Shown in pieces: positions 39,081-47,853 of a stretch of 64,000 nt of DNA (position 1 is its first letter; each line of letters starts with the position of its first letter). The stretch is from JAHFUS01 sp035689115. Its GTDB lineage: Bacteria > Actinomycetota > Acidimicrobiia > Acidimicrobiales > GCA-2861595. Below the pieces are notes generated by a model that worked only from the letters and a program-made list of their open reading frames with translations, was not told the origin of the DNA and ran no database searches. Made by a program: the position numbers and the translations under genes. The DNA lies in contig DASSMA010000045.1 in assembly GCA_035689115.1 (NCBI GenBank), forward strand, positions 1 through 64,000. The letters run 5' to 3'.

Positions 39081-40937
39081 TCAACGGACGAAGAGGAAGA
39101 CCCCCGAGCCCCGTTTCGCCTGGGTGCCGGGCGCCGGGTCGGTGGAGAAGACCAGCTGGCCGTTGGGCTTGCCGCCCTTGCCGCTCACCTGGAGCCCCGC
39201 CGCCTGGATGGCGGCGGCGGCGTCGGCCACCGACTTCCCGATGACGTCGGGCACCGCCACGGTGTCGGGACCCTTGGAGACGTTGATGGTGACCGAAGAG
39301 TCGCGCTCGACGGAGTTGCCGCTCGCCGGCTTGGTGCCGACCACCTGGCCGGCGGGGAAGTCGGAGCTGAAGACCTCGGCCTTCTCCGGCTTCAGGCCGG
39401 CGGCGGTGATGAGCGCCGCCGCCTCGTCGTAGGTCTTGCCGGCGACGTCGGGGACCTGGCGCGGCGCCGGCCCGCTCGACACCGTGACCAGCACCTCGGT
39501 CCCCCGCGGCAGGGTGCCCGTCTTGGGCGACCAGGAGAGCACGGCGCCCTTCGGCTGGGCCTCGTCGGGCTGGGTGACGACCTTGGGGGTGAGTCCCGCC
39601 TGCTGGAGGCGCTGCTCGGCCGTGGCCTGGTCGGCGCCGGCGAGGTCGGGGACGGTGCGGGGCTTCGGGCCGCCCGACAGCACCACGGTGACCGCGCCGC
39701 CCTCCTTGAGCGACGCCGAGGGCGCCGGGGTCTGGTTGATGACGTGGCCGTCGGGCACCGTCTCGTCGAACTGGGTGGCGCCCTTGCGGACGGTGAACTT
39801 GTCGGGGGCCACGGCGGCCCGGGCCTCGTCGAGGGTCTTGCCCAGGACGCTGGGAACGGGGTGCTTCGGCACCCGGGCCTGGGCCACGCCGTAGGCGCCG
39901 GCGATGGCGAGGAGAGCGACCACGGCGGCGACCACCGCCCACGGCCACCGCCGCCGGCGCTTGGCCGACGGGAGGAGCAGCTCGCTGGCGGGCGGCTTGT
40001 CGCCCCGGTCGGCCTCGGCGTCGTAGAGGCGGACCTGGGTGCCCAGTTCGGTGACGTCGGGCCCCGTCTCGGGCGCCGACGGGACAACGGGGCTGCGGTC
40101 GAGGGGCAGGCGGCCGGGCGGCGGCAGCTCCTGGGCCACCTCCTCCAGGGCGGCGGCCAGCCGGCGGGCGTCGAGGCGGTCGGCAGGGTCCTGGGCGGCG
40201 GCCTTCTCCAGGACGGGCCCCAGCGGGCCGAGCTGCTCGGGGGCGTCGAAGCGGCCGTTGACCCGCGCCATGAGCGTGGCGATGGTGGTGTCGGCGGTGA
40301 AGGGGACCTCGCCGGTGACCGCCTCCACCATCACCAGGGCGAGGGAGTACACGTCGGCCTTGCCGTCGACCGAAAGGCCCTTGGCCTGCTCGGGCGAGGC
40401 GTAGCGGGCGGTGCCGAGGATGGCGCCGGCCGGCTCCGTCCACGCCGCCTCGGCCAGCGCCCGGGCCAGCCCGAAGTCGGCGATGCACAGCCGGCCCTCG
40501 TCGTCGAACAGCAGGTTGGCCGGCTTGATGTCCCGGTGCACGAGACCCCGCCGGTGGGCGTAGTCGAGCCCCCTCGCCGCCTCCAGGCCCACCAGCAGCG
40601 CCTGCGACGGGGACAGCAGCTGGCCGGTGTCGAGGAGGTTGCGCAGGCTGCCCCCGCCGAGGTACTCGAGCACCAGGTACGGCCCGTCGTCGGACTCGCC
40701 CCAGTCGAACACCCGCATGGCGTTGGGGTGGTTCAGCGCCGCCGCCTGCTGGGCCTCGGCCCGGAACCGGCGCAGGAACGCCTCGTCCTCGGCCAGGGCG
40801 GGATGGAGCAGCTTCACCGCCACCTTCCGCCGGAGCGTGGCGTCCTCGGCCACGAACACCTGGGCCGACGCACCCGAGCCGACGGGGCTCAGGAGGCGGT
40901 AGCGCCCTCCCAGGACGCGACCGACGTGGTCGGCCAT
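39081..40937 (-). CDS. PknB-like Ser/Thr kinase with four PASTA domains
   Basis: The protein has ~618 residues from ATG 40937 (GTG 40952 is also possible). The kinase domain runs from GGRYRLLSPVGSGASAQVFVAED with catalytic Lys in RRKVAVKLL, HRDIKPANLL and IADFGLARA. After a basic linker comes one membrane helix (WPWAVVAAVVALLAIAGAYGVA, ~305). Outside are four PASTA domains (HPVPSVLGKTLDEARAAVA, PRTVPDLAGADQATAEQRL, PRQVPDVAGKTYDEAAALI, VAVPDVIGKSVADAAAAIQ). Such kinases sense muropeptides and control division and wall synthesis. It is convergent with SCP2. Confidence 0.93.
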   Translation of the reverse strand: MADHVGRVLGGRYRLLSPVGSGASAQVFVAEDATLRRKVAVKLLHPALAEDEAFLRRFRAEAQQAAALNHPNAMRVFDWGESDDGPYLVLEYLGGGSLRNLLDTGQLLSPSQALLVGLEAARGLDYAHRRGLVHRDIKPANLLFDDEGRLCIADFGLARALAEAAWTEPAGAILGTARYASPEQAKGLSVDGKADVYSLALVMVEAVTGEVPFTADTTIATLMARVNGRFDAPEQLGPLGPVLEKAAAQDPADRLDARRLAAALEEVAQELPPPGRLPLDRSPVVPSAPETGPDVTELGTQVRLYDAEADRGDKPPASELLLPSAKRRRRWPWAVVAAVVALLAIAGAYGVAQARVPKHPVPSVLGKTLDEARAAVAPDKFTVRKGATQFDETVPDGHVINQTPAPSASLKEGGAVTVVLSGGPKPRTVPDLAGADQATAEQRLQQAGLTPKVVTQPDEAQPKGAVLSWSPKTGTLPRGTEVLVTVSSGPAPRQVPDVAGKTYDEAAALITAAGLKPEKAEVFSSDFPAGQVVGTKPASGNSVERDSSVTINVSKGPDTVAVPDVIGKSVADAAAAIQAAGLQVSGKGGKPNGQLVFSTDPAPGTQAKRGSGVFLFVR

Positions 40938-41018
40938 ACTCGACGTGGCCACACCAGGAGGCTAGCGGCTGGCTCCTCCCGCTCCGTGGACACCCCACCC
41001 ATGGAGGAGAATGGGCGG

Positions 41019-41447
41019 GTGCCCGCCCCCGGACGTTTCCGCGAGCTGTTCACCTTCCGCCGGGTGGTGTCCACGGTGCTGCTCACCCTGGCCGGCGTCG
41101 GGTTCGTCTACGCCTTCACCCTCCACGACGACTCGCCGAACCCCCGGCTGCGGCCGGCGGCCGTGCGCACGGTGTCGCCGGCGCCGGGCGCCCTCCAGGT
41201 CCGCCAGACCGACATCTTCGTCGAGCTCGACCCCGGCTACCGGGCCTCGCTGGTGGTCAACGGCGTGGCCATTCCCGACGACCAGGTCGACGTGATCGGA
41301 GGCCTCAACCGCTACACCTTCACGCCGGGGAAGGATCGGGAGGTGAAGCGCCTCGAGCCGGGCCAGAACTGCGCCATCGTGTCGTTCGCCCTGGCGGTGG
41401 GCGGCGGCGACCCCGGCGAGTACCAGTGGTGCTTCACCGTCTCCTGA
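41019..41447 (+). CDS. Small single-pass membrane protein of unknown function
   Basis: The 142-residue form starts at GTG 41019, which GGAGGAG at 41003 serves at usual spacing; ATG 41001 is an alternative. Features are a basic N-terminus (PGRFRELFTFRRVV), one membrane helix (VVSTVLLTLAGVGFVYAFTL) and an external beta-rich domain (AVRTVSPAPGALQVRQTDIFVELDPGYRASLVVNGVAIPDDQVDVIGGLNRYTFTPG..GEYQWCFTVS). It ends two bases before the convergent ligA. It resembles conserved actinobacterial proteins found near ligA; the role is not known. Confidence 0.75.
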   Translation: MPAPGRFRELFTFRRVVSTVLLTLAGVGFVYAFTLHDDSPNPRLRPAAVRTVSPAPGALQVRQTDIFVELDPGYRASLVVNGVAIPDDQVDVIGGLNRYTFTPGKDREVKRLEPGQNCAIVSFALAVGGGDPGEYQWCFTVS

Positions 41448-41448
41448 C

Positions 41449-43467
41449 CTACAACTGACCCGTCTCCAGGAGGCGCTCGAAGGCGGCCTCGTCGATCACC
41501 GGGACGCCCAGTTCGGCGGCCTTGGTGATCTTGGCGCCGCCGGGGGCCTCGCCGGCCACCACCGCCGTCGTCTTCTTCGACACGCTGCCCGGCGACTTGC
41601 CGCCCCGGGCCTTGACGGCCTCCTCGGCCGACTCCCGCGACCAGCGCTCCAGCGTGCCGGTGACCACGAGGGACACGCCGGCCAGGACCTGGGGCACGTC
41701 GGGGGCGGCCGGTCCCTCGAAGTTCACGCCGGCCGCCCGCAGCCGCTCGACCACCCCGCGGTTGCGCTCGTCGTCGAAGAAGGCCCGGACGCTGGCCGCG
41801 ATGGTGGGGCCGATGCCCTCGATGGCCGCCAGCTCCTCGGTGGACGCCGCCATGATCCGGTCGAGGTGGCCCATGGCCCGGGCCAGGACCTGCGACCCGG
41901 TGCCGCCCAGGTGGGGCACCGCCAGCGCCACCAGCAGGTTGGCCAGCGGCCGGTCCTTGGACTCCTCGATGGCCCGCCCGAGGTTCCCCACCGACACGTC
42001 GCCGAAGCGCTCGATGGCCCGCACCTTGTCGAGGTCGAGGGTGTAGATGTCGGCCACGTCGCCGATGAGGCCCTGGTCCAGCAGGAGCTGGACGGTGCGC
42101 TCCCCCAGGCCGGCGATGTCCATGGCGCCCCGGGAGGCGAAGTGCTCGATGCGGCGGGCCACCTGGGCCGGGCAGTCGATGTTGACGCAGTTGGTGTCGG
42201 CCGCCCCCGGAAGGCGCACCAGCGGGCCCCCGCAGCTCGGGCAGGTGGCCGGGAACCGCCACTCCGGGAGCCCCTCAGGGCGCAGCGACAGCACCGGCCC
42301 CACGACCTCGGGGATCACGTCGCCCGCCTTGCGGACGATCACGGTGTCGCCCTCCCGCACGTCCTTGAGCCGCACCTGGTCCTCGTTGTGGAGGGTGGCG
42401 ACGCCGACCGTGGACCCGCCCACGAACACCGGCTCGAGCATGGCGAACGGGGTGGCCCGCCCCGACGGCCCTATGGACACCTGGATCTGGCGGAGCAGGG
42501 TGGTGCGCTCCTCGGGCGGGAACTTGTAGGCGACGGCCCAGCGGGGCGCCTTCGACGTCGACCCCAGCTCGTTGCGCTGGGCCAGGTCGTCGACCTTCAC
42601 CACCACGCCGTCGATCTCGTAGTCGAGGTCGTGGCGGTGGGCCTGCCAGTGCCGGCAGTAGGCGTGCACCTCGTCCAGGGTCCCCTTCACCTCGATGGCC
42701 GGGTTGACGGGGAACCCGGCGGCCTTCAGGTACTCCAGGGTCTCGGCGTGGCGGGTGAAGGCCGGCCCGCCCTCGACGTGACCCAGCTGGTAGGCCCAGA
42801 ACCCGAGCCGGCGGCCGGCGGTGACGCGGGCGTCCTTCTGGCGCAGCGAGCCGGCGCCGGCGTTGCGGGGGTTGGCGAACAGGCGGCCGCCCTCCTCGGC
42901 CTGGCGCTTGTTGAGGTCCTCGAAGGCCGACGTCGGCATGTAGACCTCGCCCCGCACCTCCAGCTCCGTCGGCGGGCGGTCGAGCGGCAGGCGGTCGGGG
43001 ATGACCGCCACCGTGGCGATGTTGGGGGTCACGTCCTCGCCCACCCGGCCGTCGCCCCGGGTGGCGGCCCGGACCATCACGCCGTCCTCGTACAGCAGGG
43101 AGATGGCGACGCCGTCGATCTTCAGCTCGCAGACGAACTCCACCGCCCCGGAGATGAACCGCTCCATCCGCCGGCCCCACGCCACCAGCTCGTCGAGGGA
43201 CGTGACGTTGTCGAGCGACATCATGCGGGTGCGGTGCTCGACGGGGGCGAACAGGGTGGACGCCGCCGCCCCCACCGTCTGGGTGGGCGACGAGGCCGTC
43301 ACCAGGTCGGGGTGGGTCTCCTCGATGACCGCCAGCTCCCGCACCAGGGCGTCGTAGTCGGCGTCGCTGATCTCCGGCTCGTCGAGCTGGTAGTAGCGGA
43401 CGTTGTGGTGCTCGATCTGCCGGCGCAGCTCGTCGGCCCGCTCCGCCGGGTTCGGGTCACACGTCAC
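41449..43467 (-). CDS. ligA: NAD-dependent DNA ligase
   Basis: The 672-residue enzyme seals nicks using NAD. The nucleotidyl Lys lies in CELKIDGVAISLLYEDG (KIDG), followed by TRGDGRVGEDVTPN. The zinc cysteines are in FPATCPSCGGPLVRLPGAADTNCVNIDCPAQ. Helix-hairpin-helix and C-terminal BRCT (PQVLAGVSLVVTGTLERWSRESAEEAVKARGGKSPGSVSKKTTAVVAG) domains follow. It starts at GTG 43467, overlapping the upstream small gene by GTGA. Confidence 0.97.
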   Translation of the reverse strand: MTCDPNPAERADELRRQIEHHNVRYYQLDEPEISDADYDALVRELAVIEETHPDLVTASSPTQTVGAAASTLFAPVEHRTRMMSLDNVTSLDELVAWGRRMERFISGAVEFVCELKIDGVAISLLYEDGVMVRAATRGDGRVGEDVTPNIATVAVIPDRLPLDRPPTELEVRGEVYMPTSAFEDLNKRQAEEGGRLFANPRNAGAGSLRQKDARVTAGRRLGFWAYQLGHVEGGPAFTRHAETLEYLKAAGFPVNPAIEVKGTLDEVHAYCRHWQAHRHDLDYEIDGVVVKVDDLAQRNELGSTSKAPRWAVAYKFPPEERTTLLRQIQVSIGPSGRATPFAMLEPVFVGGSTVGVATLHNEDQVRLKDVREGDTVIVRKAGDVIPEVVGPVLSLRPEGLPEWRFPATCPSCGGPLVRLPGAADTNCVNIDCPAQVARRIEHFASRGAMDIAGLGERTVQLLLDQGLIGDVADIYTLDLDKVRAIERFGDVSVGNLGRAIEESKDRPLANLLVALAVPHLGGTGSQVLARAMGHLDRIMAASTEELAAIEGIGPTIAASVRAFFDDERNRGVVERLRAAGVNFEGPAAPDVPQVLAGVSLVVTGTLERWSRESAEEAVKARGGKSPGSVSKKTTAVVAGEAPGGAKITKAAELGVPVIDEAAFERLLETGQL

Positions 43468-43724
43468 TTGTCCAGGTCCTCCGGCCACCACTCCTCGTCC
43501 TCGGCCGGCTCCGCCTCGGGGGCGGCGGCGGGTGCCGGCTCCGGCGGGGCCTCCGCCGGTCGGCGGCGCCGGCTGAGGCGGGGCGCCGCCTCCCCCGCCG
43601 CCTCCACCTGGCGCCTGGACGCCTCCAGGACGGCGAGGAGCTCCTCGGCCGGTGCGGACTCCTGGCGGATGGCCAGGCTGTAGCGCTTGAACACGTCGAG
43701 ATCGACCAGCCGAACGTCTCCCAT
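43464..43724 (-). CDS. Small acidic protein upstream of ligA
   Basis: The 86-residue product starts at ATG 43724; an upstream extension of the frame is built from the duplicated DNA at 43795-43928 and is not supported. The N-terminus MGDVRLVDLDVFKRYSLAIRQESAPAEELLAVLEASRRQVEAAG is predicted helical. The C-terminus is Pro/Ala/Glu-rich and ends EEWWPEDLDK. GTGA coupling with ligA is notable. Function unknown. Confidence 0.65.
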   Translation of the reverse strand: MGDVRLVDLDVFKRYSLAIRQESAPAEELLAVLEASRRQVEAAGEAAPRLSRRRRPAEAPPEPAPAAAPEAEPAEDEEWWPEDLDK

Positions 43725-43794
43725 GCCGAGAGATTGTCGCCTGGCGCCGCGCTCTGCCAGAGTTTCGCCGTCATGGGCCGGGAAGCGACACCAC

Positions 43795-43928
43795 CGGTGA
43801 CCGGCCCGGGAGGACGGTCCATCGGCAATTCGCCGGTGCGACACCCCCGAAGGGGTGGCGTGGCGGTGACCGGCCCGGGAGGACGGTCCATCGGCAATTC
43901 GCCGGTGCGACACCCCGAAGGGGTGGCG
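43795..43928. repeat. Tandem ~66-base direct repeat with internal hairpin
   Basis: Bases 43795-43860 recur at 43864-43928 with one C lost, a 69-base period. Each unit ends in an imperfect palindrome (GGTGCGACACCCC / GGGGTGGCGCACC with GAA centre), and contains TCGGCAATTCGCCG. Copy 2 supplies the AAGGGG ribosome site for the GTG at 43934. Both copies also read as one short frame whose TGA overlaps that GTG. The duplication sits in the divergent promoter region between the ligA-linked gene and the membrane protein. Confidence 0.9.
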
Positions 43929-43933
43929 CACCG

Positions 43934-44800
43934 GTGACCTTCCAGCGACTCGTCCCGTGGGCCCTCCGGGCCGCCTGGGCCGTGCTCCCGTTCACCGTGG
44001 GGCCGGCCGTGGCCGGCGCTCTCGCCGAGCACGGCGACGCGGTGGGAACCGTCGCCACCGTCGGCCTGTGGGCGGTGTGGGGCGGCGTCCTCGTCGCCAC
44101 GCTGTTCCCCCACCCGGTCAGCCTGACGGCCGTGCGCTGTGCCACACCCGGTGCCGTGGTGGCCACCGCCGCGGCCGGCATCGCTGGCCACTGGTCGCCG
44201 CCCGCCCTCGCCACCGCCGCCCTCGCCACCGCCGTGGCCTTCCTGCCGGAGACGGGCGCGGTGTGCGTCAACGGGCCCGCCTACCCCAACGAGCGCCGGT
44301 TCCTCCTGCGGGCGCCGGCCCCGCTGCTGCTCGGCGTGCTGGGCCTGGCGTGGGCGCTGGCCTTCGGTCCTCTCGTCGCCGGCCTGCTGCTCCTGGCCGC
44401 CGCCGTGTGGGTCGCCGGCGGCGTCCTGCTGGCGCTCGGCCTGCCGCTCTCGTGGCTCCTCCTGCGGGGCATGCACAGCCTCTCGCTGCGGTGGTTCGTC
44501 TTCGTGCCCGCCGGCGTGGTGCTGCACGACCCCATCGCCATGGCCGACCCGGTGCTCATGCGCCGGCAGACGGTGGCCGGGCTGGGCCCGGCCGAGTCGA
44601 CCACCACCGCTCTCGACCTCACCCAGACGGCGCCCGGTCTGGCCGTCGAACTGGCGCTCACCGAACCCGTCCCGATGATGCGCGTGCGCCCCGGCCGGCG
44701 CCAGGGCGAGAGCGTCTCGGCCGCGCGCCTGCTGTTCACCCCCACCCGTCCCGGCGCCCTGCTGGAGGAGGCGGCGGCCCGGGGCCTCCCGGTGCGCTGA
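43934..44800 (+). CDS. Multi-pass membrane protein, actinobacterial conserved type
   Basis: The 288-residue product starts at GTG 43934. About five or six membrane helices occupy residues ~5-185 (LRAAWAVLPFTVGPAVAGAL, VATVGLWAVWGGVLVATLF, AVVATAAAGIAGHW, PALATAALATAVAFL, APAPLLLGVLGLAWALAFGPLVAGLLLLAAAVWVAGGVLLALGLPLSWLLL). The final ~100 residues are soluble (SLSLRWFVFVPAGVVLHDPIAMADPVLMRRQTVAGLGPAES, MMRVRPGRRQGESVSAARLLFTPTRPGALLEEA). I recognise no functional family. Confidence 0.8.
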   Translation: MTFQRLVPWALRAAWAVLPFTVGPAVAGALAEHGDAVGTVATVGLWAVWGGVLVATLFPHPVSLTAVRCATPGAVVATAAAGIAGHWSPPALATAALATAVAFLPETGAVCVNGPAYPNERRFLLRAPAPLLLGVLGLAWALAFGPLVAGLLLLAAAVWVAGGVLLALGLPLSWLLLRGMHSLSLRWFVFVPAGVVLHDPIAMADPVLMRRQTVAGLGPAESTTTALDLTQTAPGLAVELALTEPVPMMRVRPGRRQGESVSAARLLFTPTRPGALLEEAAARGLPVR

Positions 44801-44824
44801 CCCCCCGATCTCGAAGATCCGCGG

Positions 44825-45634
44825 CTAGCGGATGACCACCCCGGTGGTGTCGTCGCCCGGCGGGTACTGCGGGTCGAGGTGCTCCAGCGTCTCGACGAGG
44901 ATCGTGCTGACCGCCCAGTTCCGGTACCACTTCCGGTCGGCCGGCACGACGAACCAGGGGGCGTGGGCGGTGGAGGTCCGGCTGATGGCCTCCTCGAAGG
45001 CGGCCTGGTAGTCGTCCCACCGGGCCCGCTCGTCGAGGTCGCCGCGGCGAAACTTCCAGCGCTTCTCGGGATCGTCGATGCGAGCCTGGAGGCGCTCGGC
45101 CTGCTCCTCCTTCGAGATGTGGAGGAAGAGCTTCACGATGGTGGTGCCGTTCTCGGCGAGCAGGTGCTCGAAGTCGTTGATCCGCCCGTACCGGGGCCGC
45201 CACACCTTCTCCGGCACAAGGTCGTGTACGCGCACCACCAGCACGTCCTCGTAGTGCGAGCGGTTGAACACCACGACCTCGCCCTTGGCCGGCGTGTGCC
45301 GGTGGATGCGCCAGAGGAAGTCGTGGTCGAGGTCCTCCTGGCAGGGCGCCCGGAAGGAGACGACCCGGGCCCCGCTCGGGTTGAAGGCGCCGAAGACGTG
45401 CTTCACGGTGCCGTCCTTGCCGCCGGCATCGATGGCCTGGAGGAGGACCAGCACGGAGCGGGCGTGCTCGGCCCACAGCCGCTCCTGGAGGGCGGCCAGC
45501 CGCTCGGTGAGGGGGCCCACGGCGGCACGCGTCTCCTCCTCGTCGTCGGAGCCCGGCGTGCCGGCGGTGTCGATGTCCTTCAGCCGGACCCCGTGGTCGG
45601 GGTCGACCCGCCAGCGCCCGCCCGGATGGGCCAT
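44825..45634 (-). CDS. Polyphosphate kinase 2 family phosphotransferase
   Basis: The 269-residue product starts at ATG 45634, sharing one base with the mnmA stop (TGATG). PPK2 hallmarks are VLVLLQAIDAGGKDGTVKHVFGAFNPSGARVVSFRAP (Walker A-like), DFLWRIHRHTPAKGEVVVFNRSHYEDVLVVRVH, FLHISKEEQAERLQARIDDPEKRWKFRRGDLDERARWDDY and WFVVPADRKWYRNWAVSTIL. It transfers phosphate between polyphosphate and nucleotides, likely ADP or AMP. The class was not determined. Confidence 0.93.
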   Translation of the reverse strand: MAHPGGRWRVDPDHGVRLKDIDTAGTPGSDDEEETRAAVGPLTERLAALQERLWAEHARSVLVLLQAIDAGGKDGTVKHVFGAFNPSGARVVSFRAPCQEDLDHDFLWRIHRHTPAKGEVVVFNRSHYEDVLVVRVHDLVPEKVWRPRYGRINDFEHLLAENGTTIVKLFLHISKEEQAERLQARIDDPEKRWKFRRGDLDERARWDDYQAAFEEAISRTSTAHAPWFVVPADRKWYRNWAVSTILVETLEHLDPQYPPGDDTTGVVIR

Positions 45635-46659
45635 CAGGCGGCCAGACCGGCGCCGAGCACCCGGTCGCCGGCGTAGAGAGCCACCGTCTGGCCGGGCGCC
45701 ACCCGTCGCTGCGGCCAGTCCCACCGGACGGCGGCCCCGTCCCAGGTGGCGGCGGCCGGTGCGCCGTGGGCGCTGGCCTGGGCGGTCACCTCGGTGCCCG
45801 CTGGGACCGGCTCGTCGACCCACGACACCTGCTCCAGCGCCACCCCGCCGGCGAGGACGTCGGCGGCCGTTCCCACCGTGACGGTGCGCCCCGGCACGTC
45901 GACGGCGACCGCGTAGCGCCGCTCCGTGCCTACGCCCATGCCCCGGCGCTGGCCCACGGTGACCAGCTCGACGGCGGGCACGGCGCCGACCACCGAGCCG
46001 GTGACGGCGTCCACCAGGCGCCCCGGGTGCAGGGCGATGCGCGGCCCGAGGAACGCCTCCCGGCCGCCGGTGGACGTGACGAAGCACACGTCCTGGCTGT
46101 CGGGCTTGGCGGCCGTCCGCAGGCCGAGGGCGGCGGCCCGGTCCCGCACGCCGGCCTTGGTGAGCTCGCCGACCGGCAGCAGGAGCCGGGCCAGCTGCGA
46201 CTGCCCGAGCATGGAGAGGACGTACGACTGGTCCTTGGCCCCGTCGGCGCCCCGGCGCAGCTCGTACCGGACGCCTGCAGGCGCCACCCGGGCGTGATGC
46301 CCGGTGGCCACGGCGTCGAAGCCGAGCTTCACCGCCCGGTCGAGGAAGCGGTCGAACTTCAGGTGGCGGTTGCACTCGATGCAGGGGTTGGGCGTGCGGC
46401 CGGCGGCGTGGGCGGCGGCGTAGGGCCCCACCACGCGGGCCTCGAAGTCGTCGGTGAAGTTGAACACGTGGTGGGTGATGCCCAGCTGCCGGGCGACGGC
46501 CCGGGCGTCCTCCACGTCGGCCACCGAGCAGCAGCCCGAGTCGCCGGCGCCGCCCCACAGCTTCATGGTGGCGCCCACGACCTCGTGGCCCGCCTCCAGC
46601 AGCAGGGCGGCGGCCACCGAGGAGTCGACTCCGCCGGACATGGCGACGAGAACCCGCAT
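45634..46659 (-). CDS. mnmA: tRNA 2-thiouridylase
   Basis: The 341-residue enzyme adds sulfur to U34 of tRNA Lys, Glu and Gln, with sulfur from a cysteine desulfurase. It starts at ATG 46659, sharing a base with the desulfurase stop. The PP-loop VLVAMSGGVDSSVAAALL, the active cysteine in TPNPCIECNRHLKFD, the second in SQDVCFV, and YVLSMLGQSQLARLLLPVGELTK and GQRRGMGV are all present. The order cysteine desulfurase then mnmA fits a sulfur donor pair. Confidence 0.96.
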   Translation of the reverse strand: MRVLVAMSGGVDSSVAAALLLEAGHEVVGATMKLWGGAGDSGCCSVADVEDARAVARQLGITHHVFNFTDDFEARVVGPYAAAHAAGRTPNPCIECNRHLKFDRFLDRAVKLGFDAVATGHHARVAPAGVRYELRRGADGAKDQSYVLSMLGQSQLARLLLPVGELTKAGVRDRAAALGLRTAAKPDSQDVCFVTSTGGREAFLGPRIALHPGRLVDAVTGSVVGAVPAVELVTVGQRRGMGVGTERRYAVAVDVPGRTVTVGTAADVLAGGVALEQVSWVDEPVPAGTEVTAQASAHGAPAAATWDGAAVRWDWPQRRVAPGQTVALYAGDRVLGAGLAA

Positions 46660-47777
46660 CACACGCGCAGCTTCTCCACTGCGGCGGGGACGGCCTTCAG
46701 AGCGAGATCCACCTCGTCGTCGGTGGTGGTGACGCCGAGCGACAGCCGCAGGCTGGACAGGGCCTCGGACCGGGGGACGCCCATGGCGGTGAGGACGTGC
46801 GACGGCTCGATGGCCCCGCTGGCGCAGGCCGACCCGGCCGAGGCGCACACGCCGGCGTCGTCGAGCAGGACGAGGAGGGCCTCGCTCTCCACCCCGGGGA
46901 AGCGCAGGTGGCAGCTGCCGGCGACGCGTCCGGCCCGCCGGCCCGTCTCCACCGCCCCGGGGACGGCGGCGAGGAGCCCGTCGGCCAAGCGGTCCCGCAG
47001 GGCGCCGACGCGCTCGTTCACCGCCTGGCGGCCGGCGACCGTGGCCCGCATGGCCGCCGCCATGCCCACGATGCCCGCCACGTTGTGGGTGCCGCTGCGC
47101 CGGTCCCGCTCCTGCCCACCGCCGTGGAACAGGGGCACGATCTCGACGCCGGCCCGGACCACCAGGGCGCCCACGCCCTTGGGGCCGCCGAACTTGTGGG
47201 CGCTCACGGCCACCAGGTCGGCCGGCGCGGCGAGGGCGGCCACGTCGAGCCACGGGAAGGCCTGCACGGCGTCGGTGTGGAGGACGGCGCCCGGCGCCCG
47301 CCGGCGCACGACCTCGGCCACCTCGGCCAGCGGCTCGACGGTGCCGACCTCGTTGTTGGCCAGCATCACCGACACCACCGACACCCCGTCGTCGAGGGCG
47401 CCGGCCAGGGCGTCGAGGTCGACCACGCCGTCGCCGTCGACCGCCACCACCCGGCCCCCGAGGGCGTGGGTGGCGTGCAGGACGGCGTGGTGCTCGACGG
47501 CGCTGCACACCACCGTGCCCCCCCGCTTGCCCACCACGCCGGCCAGGGCCAGGTTGTCGGCCTCGGTCCCGCCGGCGGTGAACACCACCTCGCCCGGCTG
47601 GCACCCGAGCGCCTCCGCCACCGTGTCGCGCGCCTCGTCGACAGCGGCCCGGGCGGCCCGCGACACCGCGTGCGACCCCGACGGGTTGCCGAACCCGTCG
47701 GTCAGGAACGGCAGCATCGCCTCCAGCCCCTCGGGGCGCAGGGGCGTCGTCGCCGCGTGGTCCAGGTAGGCCGTCAC
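46659..47777 (-). CDS. Cysteine desulfurase (IscS/NifS type)
   Basis: The 372-residue protein starts at GTG 47777; the frame continues upstream into palindrome copy 3 but that part is not coding. PLP-dependent: YLDHAATTPLRPE, VVCSAVEHHAVLH, Schiff-base Lys in LVAVSAHKFGGPKGVGALVV, and the mobile catalytic Cys in DDAGVCASAGSACASGAIEPSHVLTAMG. It supplies persulfide to MnmA and to Fe-S assembly. The same pair begins the conserved iscS-mnmA-ligA-gatCAB stretch of mycobacteria. Confidence 0.94.
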   Translation of the reverse strand: MTAYLDHAATTPLRPEGLEAMLPFLTDGFGNPSGSHAVSRAARAAVDEARDTVAEALGCQPGEVVFTAGGTEADNLALAGVVGKRGGTVVCSAVEHHAVLHATHALGGRVVAVDGDGVVDLDALAGALDDGVSVVSVMLANNEVGTVEPLAEVAEVVRRRAPGAVLHTDAVQAFPWLDVAALAAPADLVAVSAHKFGGPKGVGALVVRAGVEIVPLFHGGGQERDRRSGTHNVAGIVGMAAAMRATVAGRQAVNERVGALRDRLADGLLAAVPGAVETGRRAGRVAGSCHLRFPGVESEALLVLLDDAGVCASAGSACASGAIEPSHVLTAMGVPRSEALSSLRLSLGVTTTDDEVDLALKAVPAAVEKLRV

Positions 47778-47802
47778 CGCCCCCCAGCCTACGACCCTGC
47801 TT

Positions 47803-47845
47803 CCCGAGTACATAGGGTGCGGTTTCCGCACCCTATGTACTCGGG
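47803..47845. repeat. 43-base palindrome, copy 3 (variant loop)
   Basis: The arms CCCGAGTACATAGGGTGCGG and its complement are identical to copies 1 and 2, but the centre is TTT instead of AAT. The flanks are also partly symmetric (ACCCTGCT before, AGCAAGGGT after). It lies 25 bases before the cysteine desulfurase start and eight bases after the stop of the next gene (minus strand). No nuclease gene is present here, unlike at copies 1 and 2. Confidence 0.96.
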
Positions 47846-47853
47846 AGCAAGGG

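Noticed and set aside
39011..39244. Small + strand ORF after AAGGAGG (77 residues)
   Set aside because: It overlaps the end of pknB antisense and is Arg/Pro-rich shadow after the first ~25 codons, so it was not listed as a gene.
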